Below are positions 37,401-45,854 of a stretch of 64,000 nucleotides of DNA, in pieces. Made by a program: the position numbers and the translations under genes. The stretch is from an uncultured Lachnospiraceae bacterium (GTDB lineage: Bacteria > Bacillota > Clostridia > Lachnospirales > Lachnospiraceae), in the NCBI GenBank assembly GCA_900548905.1, contig URMK01000007.1, positions 1 through 64,000 of the forward strand, in the 5' to 3' direction. Within the stretch, counting starts at the first letter, position 1, and the number at the start of each line of letters is the position of its first letter. Under the pieces are notes generated by a model. It searched no databases. It worked only from the letters and a program-made list of their open reading frames with translations, and was not told where the DNA came from.

Positions 37401-39105
37401 GAATATTTCGGCCAAAAAGCTGACGGTATCGGCTATCGATCTCCGGCTTGGGCGGGTCTGCCTGGCGAGAGCCGATATCACCGATTCCGTGCGGGAACAG
37501 CAGGGACTGCTCAACGTAGTGGCGTATACCTTTGAACTCCTGGCTATGATCAACGTGGATACCGGCCGCCTTACGCTGCATACCCGCAGGACGGTGCTGG
37601 AGAACCTGCCGCCCTATATCGTGGAGGACTATGACGGCGCTGTGGGACGGATTGCCGGATCCTACGGCATGGGGCTGACGGAGGCGGAACGGGAGAAAAT
37701 AGAAGCACAGGTCCGGCTGGAAACCATGTGCAGCCGTTTGAGGGAAAACCCGGCAGGTTATGATTTTGTTCTGCCCTGGCTGGGAGAGGAGGGCATACGC
37801 TACAAGCAGGTAAATGTCCTGTGGGGTGACAGCGACCACAGGACGGTCTGTATGGTGCGGGCCGATGTAACGGATATGCTGGCTGAGGAGCGCAGCAGAA
37901 AAGAAGAACTGGAGGATGCCCTTCTGCAGGCCGAGCAGGCCAACCAGGCGAAGAGCGACTTCCTTTCCTCCATGAGCCATGATATCCGCACGCCTATGAA
38001 TGCAATCATGGGCATGACCGCCCTTGCTATCATCCACATGGAAGACAGGGAACGGCTGAAAGACTGTCTGGAAAAGATTTCTTCTTCCTCCAAACACCTG
38101 TTGAGCCTGATCAACGACATCCTGGACATGAGCAAAATCGAACGGGGGAAGCTTACGTTGAACTGTATGAATATCGATATTTCCGAGCTGACGGAACAGC
38201 TCTCGGCGATGCTGGCCTCACAGGCCGATGCCGGAGGGGTGTGTTTTTCGGTCCGGACAAGAGAGGTGCGCCACAGGATATTCCGGGGGGATGCCCTTCG
38301 CATCAACCAGATCCTGATCAATCTTTTGGGAAATGCCATCAAGTTCACACCCGAGGGCGGCGAAGCGGGCCTGCTGGTGGAAGAGCTTGCGCCAAAGAGA
38401 CCGGCAGACCATGTTCGTTACCGGTTTACGGTCAGCGATACAGGTATCGGTATGTCGGAGGACTTCCTCTCCCATATTTTTGACCCCTTTACCCGAAGCC
38501 GCAGCGCGGCTCTTGTGGAAGGAACCGGCCTGGGCCTGAGTATTACGAAAGGCCTTGTGGATTTGATGGGCGGTGTAATCACGGTTGAAAGCAGGGAAAG
38601 ACAAGGGACGGCCTTCCGGGTGGAGTTGGAATTTGAAGCCGTCCGGCCGGAGAAAACGGAAAGTACGGCGCCGGATGCTGCGGCTGCGGATATGGCGCCC
38701 GGCAAAGCGCTTGGCGGCCGTTGTTTCCTGGTCGCCGAGGATAACGCCATCAATTCGGAGATTCTGTGTGAACTGCTGCAGATGTATGGGGCATCTTCCG
38801 TGGTAAAGCCCGATGGCATCCAGGCGGTGCAGGCCTTTGGGGAGGCGGTGCCGGGAACCTTTGATGCGGTATTGATGGACGTGCAGATGCCGGGAATGAA
38901 CGGCTATGAGGCCGCCCGCGCCATCCGCAGGCTGGGGCGGCCTGACGCGCGGACAATCCCGATTATCGCTATGACCGCAAACGCTTTTACGGAGGATATC
39001 CAGTCGGCGCTGGCGGCGGGAATGAATGCCCATGTGGCGAAGCCGATTGATATCAAAGGGTTGCTTTTTACGCTGCAGAAATATATGGGCAGGACAGATA
39101 TGTGA
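34438..39105 (+). CDS. Multi-PAS hybrid histidine kinase / receiver
   Basis: A soluble 1555-residue kinase, starting at the ATG at 34438 (AGAGGTG site). Nine sensor modules of PAS type follow one another at roughly 15-120, 135-258, 265-388, 392-512, 511-620, 628-752, 760-895, 896-1020 and 1023-1150. Modules 1 and 5 carry a Cys cluster (CYQMAGYDQPCPFC; CYAALFGRQEPCDSC). HisKA SSMSHDIRTPMNAI (His about 1181), N box LLGNAIKF, DTGIGM and GTGLGLSI form the kinase. The receiver Asp is about 1481 (VLMDVQMP). The kinase core is like that of the first giant but lacks its cyclase. No separate Hpt or output regulator gene is adjacent, so the phosphate acceptor is unknown. Confidence 0.88.
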   Translation: MLQNDTISIPTAEQAAAVLDHAPVAVFVSAADSRELLYANRLAKELFFPISADGGSGSACYQMAGYDQPCPFCAVDTMGRSELLTRQFCHPANHRIYQLCGKLIDWAGRTAHIEYITDITEARAEADRTKELSAELQATFSSIPCGLGVYRADGAHISPVFHNPAFYTILGYSAEHIRQIEEKTEWLGVHPEDIAPLQECIAEALGGNGIPQHTFRVWSDVKGRYQWIRLMGSVKPQPDGTKLFYGIYSDISEQRRLENEITSSNERMQDIINAIPGGVAVYKVSDMFEPVYFSKGVPELSGYTGEEYRKLVTGDGAGLIFPEDTVMVEEQLRRAIAAHTVVDFEFRKQHRDGHVVWVHIQARQVGEEDGLPLLQCVFHNISALKETRLELAHLIHSIPGGIASYRIEGGRFVPVFYSDGVPVLSGHTREEFEKLVREDALDIIYEADRGRVAAAAKIAVESGEVLDVSYRMRHKDGTLIWIHLNGRRMGPLADNMKFYAVFTGISAESQLFRSIANEAADGIYVIDRENHDLLYVNESRRLFGSTADKIGQKCYAALFGRQEPCDSCMLHNCLEGGGEQEMEIDGTDRFFRTSAQESDWNGIPAYVIYVKDVTEQVDGRREKERLEQYFQTMVKNLPGGAAVVRCNKDGSMVPEYLSDGFAGMTAMTLEQAWQLYRRDAMEGVHPEDRKRVIGHMEKFIAGGENRCDLEYRLLKGDGSYVWVKNTLSMLLSEGGEKRLYASYHDMTAEREEQERIRQQYKEMILQHYLMPGPNALILGHCNITQNRILEIIDHTDSDLLETFSDSRELFFTGIGNLVVDEAERNAFMEAYLNAPALASFEQGKKEVFLTCFIRLPKEQAGRYVRFKVNLVEDPDSGDVTGVLTVTDITEQIIADRILHRLSVVNCDLVVDVDLLRDHCTLLSGRLEEEDATVGRALHSDRISYMLREQVVPRDRERVARMMKPSYMMEQLERDGVYSFSFSVAEEGGNISAKKLTVSAIDLRLGRVCLARADITDSVREQQGLLNVVAYTFELLAMINVDTGRLTLHTRRTVLENLPPYIVEDYDGAVGRIAGSYGMGLTEAEREKIEAQVRLETMCSRLRENPAGYDFVLPWLGEEGIRYKQVNVLWGDSDHRTVCMVRADVTDMLAEERSRKEELEDALLQAEQANQAKSDFLSSMSHDIRTPMNAIMGMTALAIIHMEDRERLKDCLEKISSSSKHLLSLINDILDMSKIERGKLTLNCMNIDISELTEQLSAMLASQADAGGVCFSVRTREVRHRIFRGDALRINQILINLLGNAIKFTPEGGEAGLLVEELAPKRPADHVRYRFTVSDTGIGMSEDFLSHIFDPFTRSRSAALVEGTGLGLSITKGLVDLMGGVITVESRERQGTAFRVELEFEAVRPEKTESTAPDAAAADMAPGKALGGRCFLVAEDNAINSEILCELLQMYGASSVVKPDGIQAVQAFGEAVPGTFDAVLMDVQMPGMNGYEAARAIRRLGRPDARTIPIIAMTANAFTEDIQSALAAGMNAHVAKPIDIKGLLFTLQKYMGRTDM

Positions 39106-39172
39106 TATGTATAAGAGAAGAACAGAAAGAAGGCTGACAGTAATCGGATAGGGAAGAAGGAAGGTGATCGGC

Positions 39173-42100
39173 ATGCATATGACATATGACAGTAAGGAGG
39201 CGGGAATCCTCCTGATCGACGGGGAATATCGGATCGTTTATTGTAACGATACGGCAAAGGAGATGTTCCCTTCCATTCAGATAGGGGAACTGTGTTATCA
39301 GACTCTTTATGACGAAAATATGCCCTGCGGGGACTGCCCGCCGGGCACGGAAGACAGGGTTTCGCTCATTTATAGCAAAGAAGCCGGCTGCTGGTTGGAG
39401 GTCAGTGTCGGCAGGATGGAACTGCCAATCCGCAATGCCGCCGATTTGCAGATGGTTATGTGTTTTGTCCGGGATGGGGAACGGCAGATACAGAATCCGG
39501 AGGAAAAGGGCGATCCTGAGGAAGATCCCCTGACAGGGCTATACCGCCGCGGCAGGTTCCTGGCCGCCGCCCGTCAGCTTCTGAAGGGAATCGGGAAAGC
39601 GCGTTTTTGTCTGATGGCCGTCGATATCGAGCATTTCAAACTTTTCAACGATTGGTATGGACAGGAAGCGGGGGACCGTTTCCTTATCGATATCGGCAGA
39701 TGCCTGAAGGAAGCCGTCCGGCGTGCCAAAGGGGTGGCGGGATATATGGGAAATGATGATTTTGCCATACTTCTGCCCGATGATTCCGCTCTGCTCACAG
39801 GACTGCAGAACCAGATCATGGGCTGTGTCAAACAGTACGGCGGCCAGGCGGGATTCCTGCCTGCATTTGGGCTGTATGCCATAGAGAACCCCGGAGATTC
39901 GGTGCGTAAAATGTATGACAGGGCGTGTATGGCACTGGATTCCGTAAAAGGGAATTATATCCGGCGGATGAACTGGTACGATGCGGGCATGATGACACAT
40001 CTGGAAGAGAGCCATAAGCTGCTTTCCCAGATCCGGCGGGCGCTGGAACGGGGGGAGTTCGTGTTTTATGTGCAGCCGATGTGCAATATGGCAACCGGAA
40101 AAATTGTCGGGCTGGAGTCTCTGGTACGCTGGAAGCACCCGGAGCGGGGGCTTATCTGTCCGGGAGAATTTGTACCGATGCTGGAACGCAACGGTCTTAT
40201 ATCTGCTCTGGATCAATATGTCTGGGAAAAGGTATGCGCCAGCGTGCGCCGATGGATTGACGCAGGACACAGGGCGGTTCCTGTGTCGGTAAACATGTCC
40301 CGTGCAGATCTCTTTACTCTGGATGTGGCGGCGTGCTTCACCAATCTGACGGCAAAGTATGGGCTGGAACCCAGACTCATTCAGATTGAGATCACCGAGA
40401 GCGCCTATGCGGAGGATTTCCAGGTGATCTCCAATGTGGTGGAAAAGCTGCGTAATGCAGGATTTACCGTGCTGATGGACGATTTCGGCAGCGGCTATTC
40501 TTCCCTCAATATGCTTAAAGATATCAGGCTGGATCTCTTGAAGATGGACATGAAATTTTTAGATATGGATACACAAAGCGCGGGCAAAGGAATTGAGATT
40601 GTGGAAGCCATCACCAGTATGGCACACCTGATGGGACTGCGCGTTATTGCGGAAGGCGTTGAAACCAGGGAGCAGATGAAATTCCTGCTGGACATCGGGT
40701 GCCTTTACGGGCAGGGCTATTATTTTTACCGTCCCATGCCCATTGAGGAATTGGAATCTCTGTTGGCAGACGAAGAAAATATCGATTTCGGAGGAATCCA
40801 GCCTACGGCAGCCGAAGTGCTGAAGCTCCGGGAGCTGCTTAACGGAGACTGGATCAGCGAAGCTGTCGTGAATAACATTCTGGGAGGTGCGGCAGTATAT
40901 GGTGTCCGGGACGGGCATGTGGAGCTGCTGCGGACGAACCGGCAGTATTGCAGGATTACCAGGACAGCTGCCGCTGATCCGGAAACGCACCGCCAAACCT
41001 TTATAGAGAATGTATATCAAGAGGACAGGGAGCGTTTCCTCGCAGTTTTTGAACAGGCACGGGAGGATGTCATAAATGGCGCGCAAGTGGAGGCACGCCG
41101 CGTATTGCCGGATGGCCAAAGCATCTGGATCCGCCTGCGGGTTTTCTTCCTGCGGGAGAAGGACGGCTGCGGCTTGTTTTACGGTTCTATCAGTGATGTG
41201 ACGGATCAGAAACACCGGGAGCAGCAGCTGGAAAACTCACAGCGTGCCCTGACCGCCGTGGTGCATCTTTCTGAAAACGATGAGTCATTTATGGGACTGA
41301 CAGAGGAGAACCGGAGGCTGGCGGCATCAATTTTCGCCCAAATGACCCCGGGGGGTATGATTGGAGGATATTGTGAGGATGGTTTTCCCCTTTATTTTGC
41401 GAACCATGAAATGGTGAAGCTGCTGGGGTATGAAACCTATGATGAATTTGCGGAAGCTATCCGCTATAAGGTTGCGAATACCATCCATCCCGACGACCGC
41501 AGCCGGGTGCTCCAGGATTTGGGGGCGGAATATTATGCAGGGATGGAATATACCACTACCTATCGGATGCCCAAAAAAGACGGGAGCTGGTTCTGGACAT
41601 TGGATAAAGGCAGGGTTATTCAGGCGGAGGACGGGCGGCTTGCGATCGTCAGCGCCTGTACGGACATCTCTGAAACCATGATGGTACAGGAAAAGCTTGC
41701 CGAACGGAATGCGCTGCTGCTGCGGCAGAACCAGGAACTTACCTTTCTCAACCGTGATATGCCGGGCGGCTATCACCGCTGTTCGGATACACCAGGTTTT
41801 CCCTTTATCTATATCAGCGACCGTTTCCTGTCCATTTTTGGGTATACACGAGAGGAAATCCGGCGGCTGTTTAATAATGAATTTCTTAACATGGTGCACC
41901 CGGAGGACCGGCGTCTCATAGAGGAAGGTACGGCAGAGATACGTGATGGCTCTGCTGTGTCGAACCTGGAATACAGGATGCTTTCCAAGCATGGGTATAT
42001 CTGGGTGGTGGATCAGAGCCGCTATATGTATTATGCCAATAACCGTTTTTTCCAGGGCGTTATAATCGATATTACCGAGACGGTGACGCTGCGTAATAAG

Positions 42101-43843
42101 CTGCAGATGCTGCTCCGGAATATGCCGGAGGACATTATTCTGGTCACGGCGGAAGACGGAACCTATCGGTGCGAAGCCATGAGCAATGGTTTATCCAGAG
42201 AGAGGGGGATCGATCTGGCGACATACCAGCGTTCCCTGGATACCGCCGCCTATGAGCATTACATGGAGGAGGGGGAGCTGGCCAGGGTCAAGCGAAAGAT
42301 TGATAAGGCTATGTCCGAAAGGGACGGCTGCCAGGATGTTGTACAATTTACGGAGCCGGACGGCAGCCGGTTATGGGCCTCCCTGGACGCACGTTATATT
42401 CACGACAGACCGGAAGGGATTACATACCTTTTCCTTTTAGGGGATGTGACGGACTTCAAAGAACAGGAAAGCGAGCTACGCCTGGCAGGGGAACAAACGG
42501 AAAGTATTCTTCGTCAGGCGGGAATAAACAGCTGGGAATGGGAGATTCCCCATGACCGTCTTATACTCCGGAATGCGATTCCCAACCCGGCACTCGCGGA
42601 AAAATATCCGGGAATGGGGAAGGCATATACGGAAGTGGCGCATTTCACCTCCGAAATCTGGAAGCTTTTCTCCGTACCGGCGGAATACCGCGCGGTGATA
42701 GAGAAGAGCCTGGAAAAGGTCCGTAACGGAGTAAACAGGAACCATTTTCAATACGAGGTTCCCGTCCGTACTGCAGGGGATGAGACAATCTGGCTGCACA
42801 TTGCATGTGAGATCCTGCGTGATGAGAAAAACCGGCCTGTAAAGGCGGTGGGTTATTATACGGATGTCACAGACCGGAAGATACAGACCTTTCAGAGCCG
42901 TGAAGACCAAAAGACCCTGGAACTGCTACGCAAACAGGCGCTTTATGATTTTATGGTCAACCTGACCCGCAATATGGTGGTTACAGGAGGAAGTCTGCAT
43001 CGCTGGGCCAGGGAAACAGGAGGACAGGAATCTCCCGTTTATACGGATATGACAAGCTATCTGGCAGATCATTTAATCCTGCCGGAGTTCCGGGAACGTT
43101 TCCTGGCCTTCTCAGACCGTGCGCGTATGCTGGGCCGGAGCCGCGGTTCCAAGGCAACAGAGAGCTTTGAGTACCGGCGGCTGGTCAACAAAAGCCCCAG
43201 ATGGATGCATATGATCGTTCATTATATCCGCTTTGAGGATTCACCTGACACGTATATTTATATTTTTATTGTGGACATCGATCAGCAGAAACGGCAGGAA
43301 CTGGAACTGACCCGTCTGGCTCAAACGGATGAAATGACCGGACTTTATAACCGCCGGGCCGCCATCCATATCATCCAGCAGAGACTGACGGAAACGGAGG
43401 GCCGGAAAGCCGCTTTTATCATATTGGATTTGGATAATTTCAAGCTGGCAAACGACATGTTCGGGCATGTATTCGGAGACACCGTCCTGGCGGAGATCGC
43501 CCGAAAGTTAAAGAACTGCTTTGGGCCGGAGGATGTGGTCTGCCGTCTGGGAGGCGATGAGTTCCTGGTATTCTGCCAGAATATAAGCCAGGAGGCCGTG
43601 GAATGCAGACTCGGGAAAATTATAGAGGAGGTGTTCTTAAGGAAGAGTGACGGAAAGCAAGCTGTTTTATTTACGCTTTCCGCCGGCTATGCCATGGCAC
43701 CGGAGCAGGGCTGCGGTTTTGACGAATTATACCGCAAGGCCGATATGGCACTGTTTGCCGCGAAGGAGGACGGCAAAAGGCAATTCCGGAAGTATGGGCC
43801 TCATATGAAGGCCGTGCGTGATGGAAAAAGCGGGGAAAGGTAA
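39173..43843 (+). CDS. Cyclic-di-GMP protein: GGDEF-EAL-PAS-GGDEF
   Basis: About 1556 residues. An N-terminal PAS-like module has the Cys cluster CYQTLYDENMPCGDC (about 41-55). A first GGDEF domain (118-270) is degenerate (MGNDDF in place of GGDEF). The EAL domain (280-530) has ESL for EAL but keeps SVNMSR, EITESAY, MDDFGSGYSS, KMDMKFLD and AEGVETREQ, so phosphodiesterase activity is plausible. About six PAS-type sensors follow (560-680, 715-835, 855-970, 975-1095, 1110-1235, 1255-1375). The C-terminal GGDEF (1385-1545) is canonical (LDLDNFKLANDMFGH, GGDEF at 1460-1464), without an RxxD site. A single chain could thus make and break cyclic-di-GMP. The ATG at 39173 suits the AAGGAAGG site; a GTG at 39164 is also in frame. 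Confidence 0.88.
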   Translation: MHMTYDSKEAGILLIDGEYRIVYCNDTAKEMFPSIQIGELCYQTLYDENMPCGDCPPGTEDRVSLIYSKEAGCWLEVSVGRMELPIRNAADLQMVMCFVRDGERQIQNPEEKGDPEEDPLTGLYRRGRFLAAARQLLKGIGKARFCLMAVDIEHFKLFNDWYGQEAGDRFLIDIGRCLKEAVRRAKGVAGYMGNDDFAILLPDDSALLTGLQNQIMGCVKQYGGQAGFLPAFGLYAIENPGDSVRKMYDRACMALDSVKGNYIRRMNWYDAGMMTHLEESHKLLSQIRRALERGEFVFYVQPMCNMATGKIVGLESLVRWKHPERGLICPGEFVPMLERNGLISALDQYVWEKVCASVRRWIDAGHRAVPVSVNMSRADLFTLDVAACFTNLTAKYGLEPRLIQIEITESAYAEDFQVISNVVEKLRNAGFTVLMDDFGSGYSSLNMLKDIRLDLLKMDMKFLDMDTQSAGKGIEIVEAITSMAHLMGLRVIAEGVETREQMKFLLDIGCLYGQGYYFYRPMPIEELESLLADEENIDFGGIQPTAAEVLKLRELLNGDWISEAVVNNILGGAAVYGVRDGHVELLRTNRQYCRITRTAAADPETHRQTFIENVYQEDRERFLAVFEQAREDVINGAQVEARRVLPDGQSIWIRLRVFFLREKDGCGLFYGSISDVTDQKHREQQLENSQRALTAVVHLSENDESFMGLTEENRRLAASIFAQMTPGGMIGGYCEDGFPLYFANHEMVKLLGYETYDEFAEAIRYKVANTIHPDDRSRVLQDLGAEYYAGMEYTTTYRMPKKDGSWFWTLDKGRVIQAEDGRLAIVSACTDISETMMVQEKLAERNALLLRQNQELTFLNRDMPGGYHRCSDTPGFPFIYISDRFLSIFGYTREEIRRLFNNEFLNMVHPEDRRLIEEGTAEIRDGSAVSNLEYRMLSKHGYIWVVDQSRYMYYANNRFFQGVIIDITETVTLRNKLQMLLRNMPEDIILVTAEDGTYRCEAMSNGLSRERGIDLATYQRSLDTAAYEHYMEEGELARVKRKIDKAMSERDGCQDVVQFTEPDGSRLWASLDARYIHDRPEGITYLFLLGDVTDFKEQESELRLAGEQTESILRQAGINSWEWEIPHDRLILRNAIPNPALAEKYPGMGKAYTEVAHFTSEIWKLFSVPAEYRAVIEKSLEKVRNGVNRNHFQYEVPVRTAGDETIWLHIACEILRDEKNRPVKAVGYYTDVTDRKIQTFQSREDQKTLELLRKQALYDFMVNLTRNMVVTGGSLHRWARETGGQESPVYTDMTSYLADHLILPEFRERFLAFSDRARMLGRSRGSKATESFEYRRLVNKSPRWMHMIVHYIRFEDSPDTYIYIFIVDIDQQKRQELELTRLAQTDEMTGLYNRRAAIHIIQQRLTETEGRKAAFIILDLDNFKLANDMFGHVFGDTVLAEIARKLKNCFGPEDVVCRLGGDEFLVFCQNISQEAVECRLGKIIEEVFLRKSDGKQAVLFTLSAGYAMAPEQGCGFDELYRKADMALFAAKEDGKRQFRKYGPHMKAVRDGKSGER

Positions 43844-43909
43844 TGCCGGGTACCACAGAACCATTATATGTAAAATCCGGCTTGTATGTGTTCCGTTCCA
43901 TGGATGCTG

Positions 43910-43958
43910 CGCGAAAACAGGAGCCTAAGACGGCAGTCTTAGACTCCTGTTTTCACGC
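43910..43958 (+). terminator. Large terminator hairpin after the sensory operon
   Basis: GCGAAAACAGGAG...CTAAGAC pairs with GTCTTAG...CTCCTGTTTTC.CGC (single mismatches) around GGCA, 67 bases after the last sensory gene. Confidence 0.8.
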
Positions 43959-44026
43959 AGTTTTAAGATCCTTTGCTTATACAGGAGGCCTTTCGGGCGT
44001 ATCAGGTTCTTTAAATTGAAAAGATA

Positions 44027-44067
44027 AAAATGAAGTGAAATTCATTTTCTGAACTTCAAAATGAAGT
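44027..44067. promoter_or_regulatory. Candidate RpiR operators
   Basis: Two dyads sit 200 bases upstream of the RpiR gene. One is AAAATGAA/TTCATTTT with a six-base spacer (44027-44048). The other is ACTTCA-AAA-TGAAGT (44053-44067). Both are built from the same TGAA/TTCA half-site, which is repeated singly nearby. AT-rich dyads of this type suit MurR/RpiR proteins; the link is by position. No clear 17-spaced promoter was found in this 417-base gap, which otherwise holds the terminator at 43910. Confidence 0.55.
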
Positions 44068-44260
44068 ATTTGAAATTAAAAAATTGTATAAAACATACAA
44101 CATATACAAAAGACAACCGGCTATTCCGGCCTGTTATCTGTAGTAAATACATGAAAAAAAACGAACATATTTACTTCACCTTACCGGAATGGTACACTTG
44201 AGCCATCAAAATACTTTGTATTTAAAAACAAAAAATGAAGCGAAAGGGAGCGCACGCCAA

Positions 44261-45112
44261 ATGAATGATTTATTTGTCCGTATCAGGTTTTTGCTGCCTT
44301 CCCTGCCGAGGGCAGAGAAAGCAATTGCGGAGGCACTTCTGGATAATCCGGAGGCGATCACCCGTCTGACCCTGGCGGAAATATCCCGGGAATCCGGGAG
44401 CAGTGAAGCTTCCGTTATCCGCTTCTGCAAGCGGATGGGGTATAGCGGGTATTCGGAACTAAAGGCGGATTTTGTCCGTACCCTGGAGAGAGGCCCGGAA
44501 ATCCAGTCCGAAAGAATAGACTCTTTCGATGATATGAAAACCATATTGAAAAAGGTCTACCAGAGCAATGTGCAGACACTTAGTGATACCCTGGTATTGG
44601 CGGATGACGGTTACGAAAAAGCATTGGACGCCCTGCTCAAAGCGAGGGAGATTCATTTTTTTGGCGTGGGGGATGCCTATGCGGCATGCCAGTTTGCCTA
44701 TATGAAATTCAGTAGGTTCGGGATAACCTGTTCGGCTCACAGCGACGTGATGCTCCAGATGATAGCGGCGGGAAATATGACGGATAAGGATGCAGCGGTT
44801 GCGGTTTCCTATGAAGGAAGGACCAGGAATGTTGTGGAAGCCATGAAGCTTGCAAAGGAAAGAGGGGCCACGACAATCGGGATAACGAAAATGAACAAAT
44901 CACCGATGCAGAAATATACGGATATCAACCTTTTTATTGCCGTCAATGATCTTACCGTAGGACGGGATAAGGTAACGAGAAGGGTTGCGGATCAGTTTAT
45001 CCTGGATGCCCTGTATCTGGGGTATTCCACCAGAATGAATAAGAACTGCAACAGGCACCTGAAGGAAATACAGACGGCTATTGACCGGAACAAAATAGAA
45101 AGGAAAAGATAA
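44261..45112 (+). CDS. MurR/RpiR-family sugar-phosphate regulator
   Basis: 283 residues from the ATG at 44261 (GGGAG about 13 bases upstream; the frame stays open further up). An N-terminal HTH_6 domain (LTLAEISRESGSSEASVIRFCKRMGYSGYSELKADF) is followed by a SIS domain (about 120-255, IHFFGVGDAYAACQFAYMKF; VAVSYEGRTRNVVEAMKLAKERGATTIGIT). Such regulators respond to sugar phosphates. It heads a same-strand operon of ketose enzymes and ends two bases before the epimerase start, so it is the likely local regulator. Confidence 0.9.
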   Translation: MNDLFVRIRFLLPSLPRAEKAIAEALLDNPEAITRLTLAEISRESGSSEASVIRFCKRMGYSGYSELKADFVRTLERGPEIQSERIDSFDDMKTILKKVYQSNVQTLSDTLVLADDGYEKALDALLKAREIHFFGVGDAYAACQFAYMKFSRFGITCSAHSDVMLQMIAAGNMTDKDAAVAVSYEGRTRNVVEAMKLAKERGATTIGITKMNKSPMQKYTDINLFIAVNDLTVGRDKVTRRVADQFILDALYLGYSTRMNKNCNRHLKEIQTAIDRNKIERKR

Positions 45113-45114
45113 TC

Positions 45115-45777
45115 ATGTGTATCATAGCGCCATCCCTTCTTGAAGCCGATTATCAGTGTCTGGGCAAGCAGCTTGGGATAATGGAAAAGGCGGGAGCAGA
45201 ATATGTCCATATTGATATTATGGACGGAAACTTTGTCCCCGGGCTCTCCTTTGGAATGAAAATGGTGGAAGGGCTTCGGAGTGCGGGAAATCTGATTTTT
45301 GATATCCACATGATGGTAGTGGAGCCGATCCGGTTTCTGGAGCAGCTGCACCTGGCCGGCGCGGATGTGGTGACCGTCCACTATGAAGCATGCAGGGACA
45401 TCTGCGGAACACTTCATGCCGTTAAAAATCTGGGGATGCATGCAGGAATCGCTTTAAATCCCGAAACACCGGTTACCTGCCTTAACGAGGAGATAATCGC
45501 TCTGGCGGATGTGATACAGATAATGACAGTGAGGCCCGGCCTGGAGGGACAGAAGTTGATCCCGGAGACTTTGGAGAAAATCAGAAGTGTGAAAAAACGG
45601 CTGCGGGATATGGGCAGACCGGTATATCTGGAAGCAGACGGCGGGATTACTTTTTCTAATGGGAAGGAGGTAAGTAAGGCCGGAGCCGATATTATAGTGT
45701 CGGGAAAGGCGCTTTTTGAGGGAGAACTGGAGTCTAATATAAGAAAAATGAAACAATTGGTAACAGTTCAGTGCTGA
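45115..45777 (+). CDS. Pentulose/hexulose-phosphate 3-epimerase
   Basis: 220 residues, a TIM-barrel epimerase of the Rpe/AlsE family. It starts IAPSLLEADYQCL and has the metal-binding HIDIMDGNFVPGLSFG, FDIHMMV and LEADGGITFSN, and the phosphate loop IVSGKALF. The MTVRPGLEGQKLIPETLEKI stretch is that of the family. In a general operon this would be ribulose-5-phosphate 3-epimerase. Beside a hexuloisomerase and a polyol dehydrogenase, an allulose-6-phosphate 3-epimerase is an equal possibility. Its start is two bases after the RpiR stop. Confidence 0.85.
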   Translation: MCIIAPSLLEADYQCLGKQLGIMEKAGAEYVHIDIMDGNFVPGLSFGMKMVEGLRSAGNLIFDIHMMVVEPIRFLEQLHLAGADVVTVHYEACRDICGTLHAVKNLGMHAGIALNPETPVTCLNEEIIALADVIQIMTVRPGLEGQKLIPETLEKIRSVKKRLRDMGRPVYLEADGGITFSNGKEVSKAGADIIVSGKALFEGELESNIRKMKQLVTVQC

Positions 45778-45854
45778 GTTGTTACAACAATTGGTGTAAC
45801 TGTGCGGATACGGAACCGTTACCTATTGAGATATTTACAGGAGGGCTGTCAGGT

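Noticed and set aside
36625..38097. A 490-codon minus-strand frame opposite the second giant
   Set aside because: Same reason: antisense shadow of a domain-rich gene with Pro/His/Arg-rich, featureless translation.
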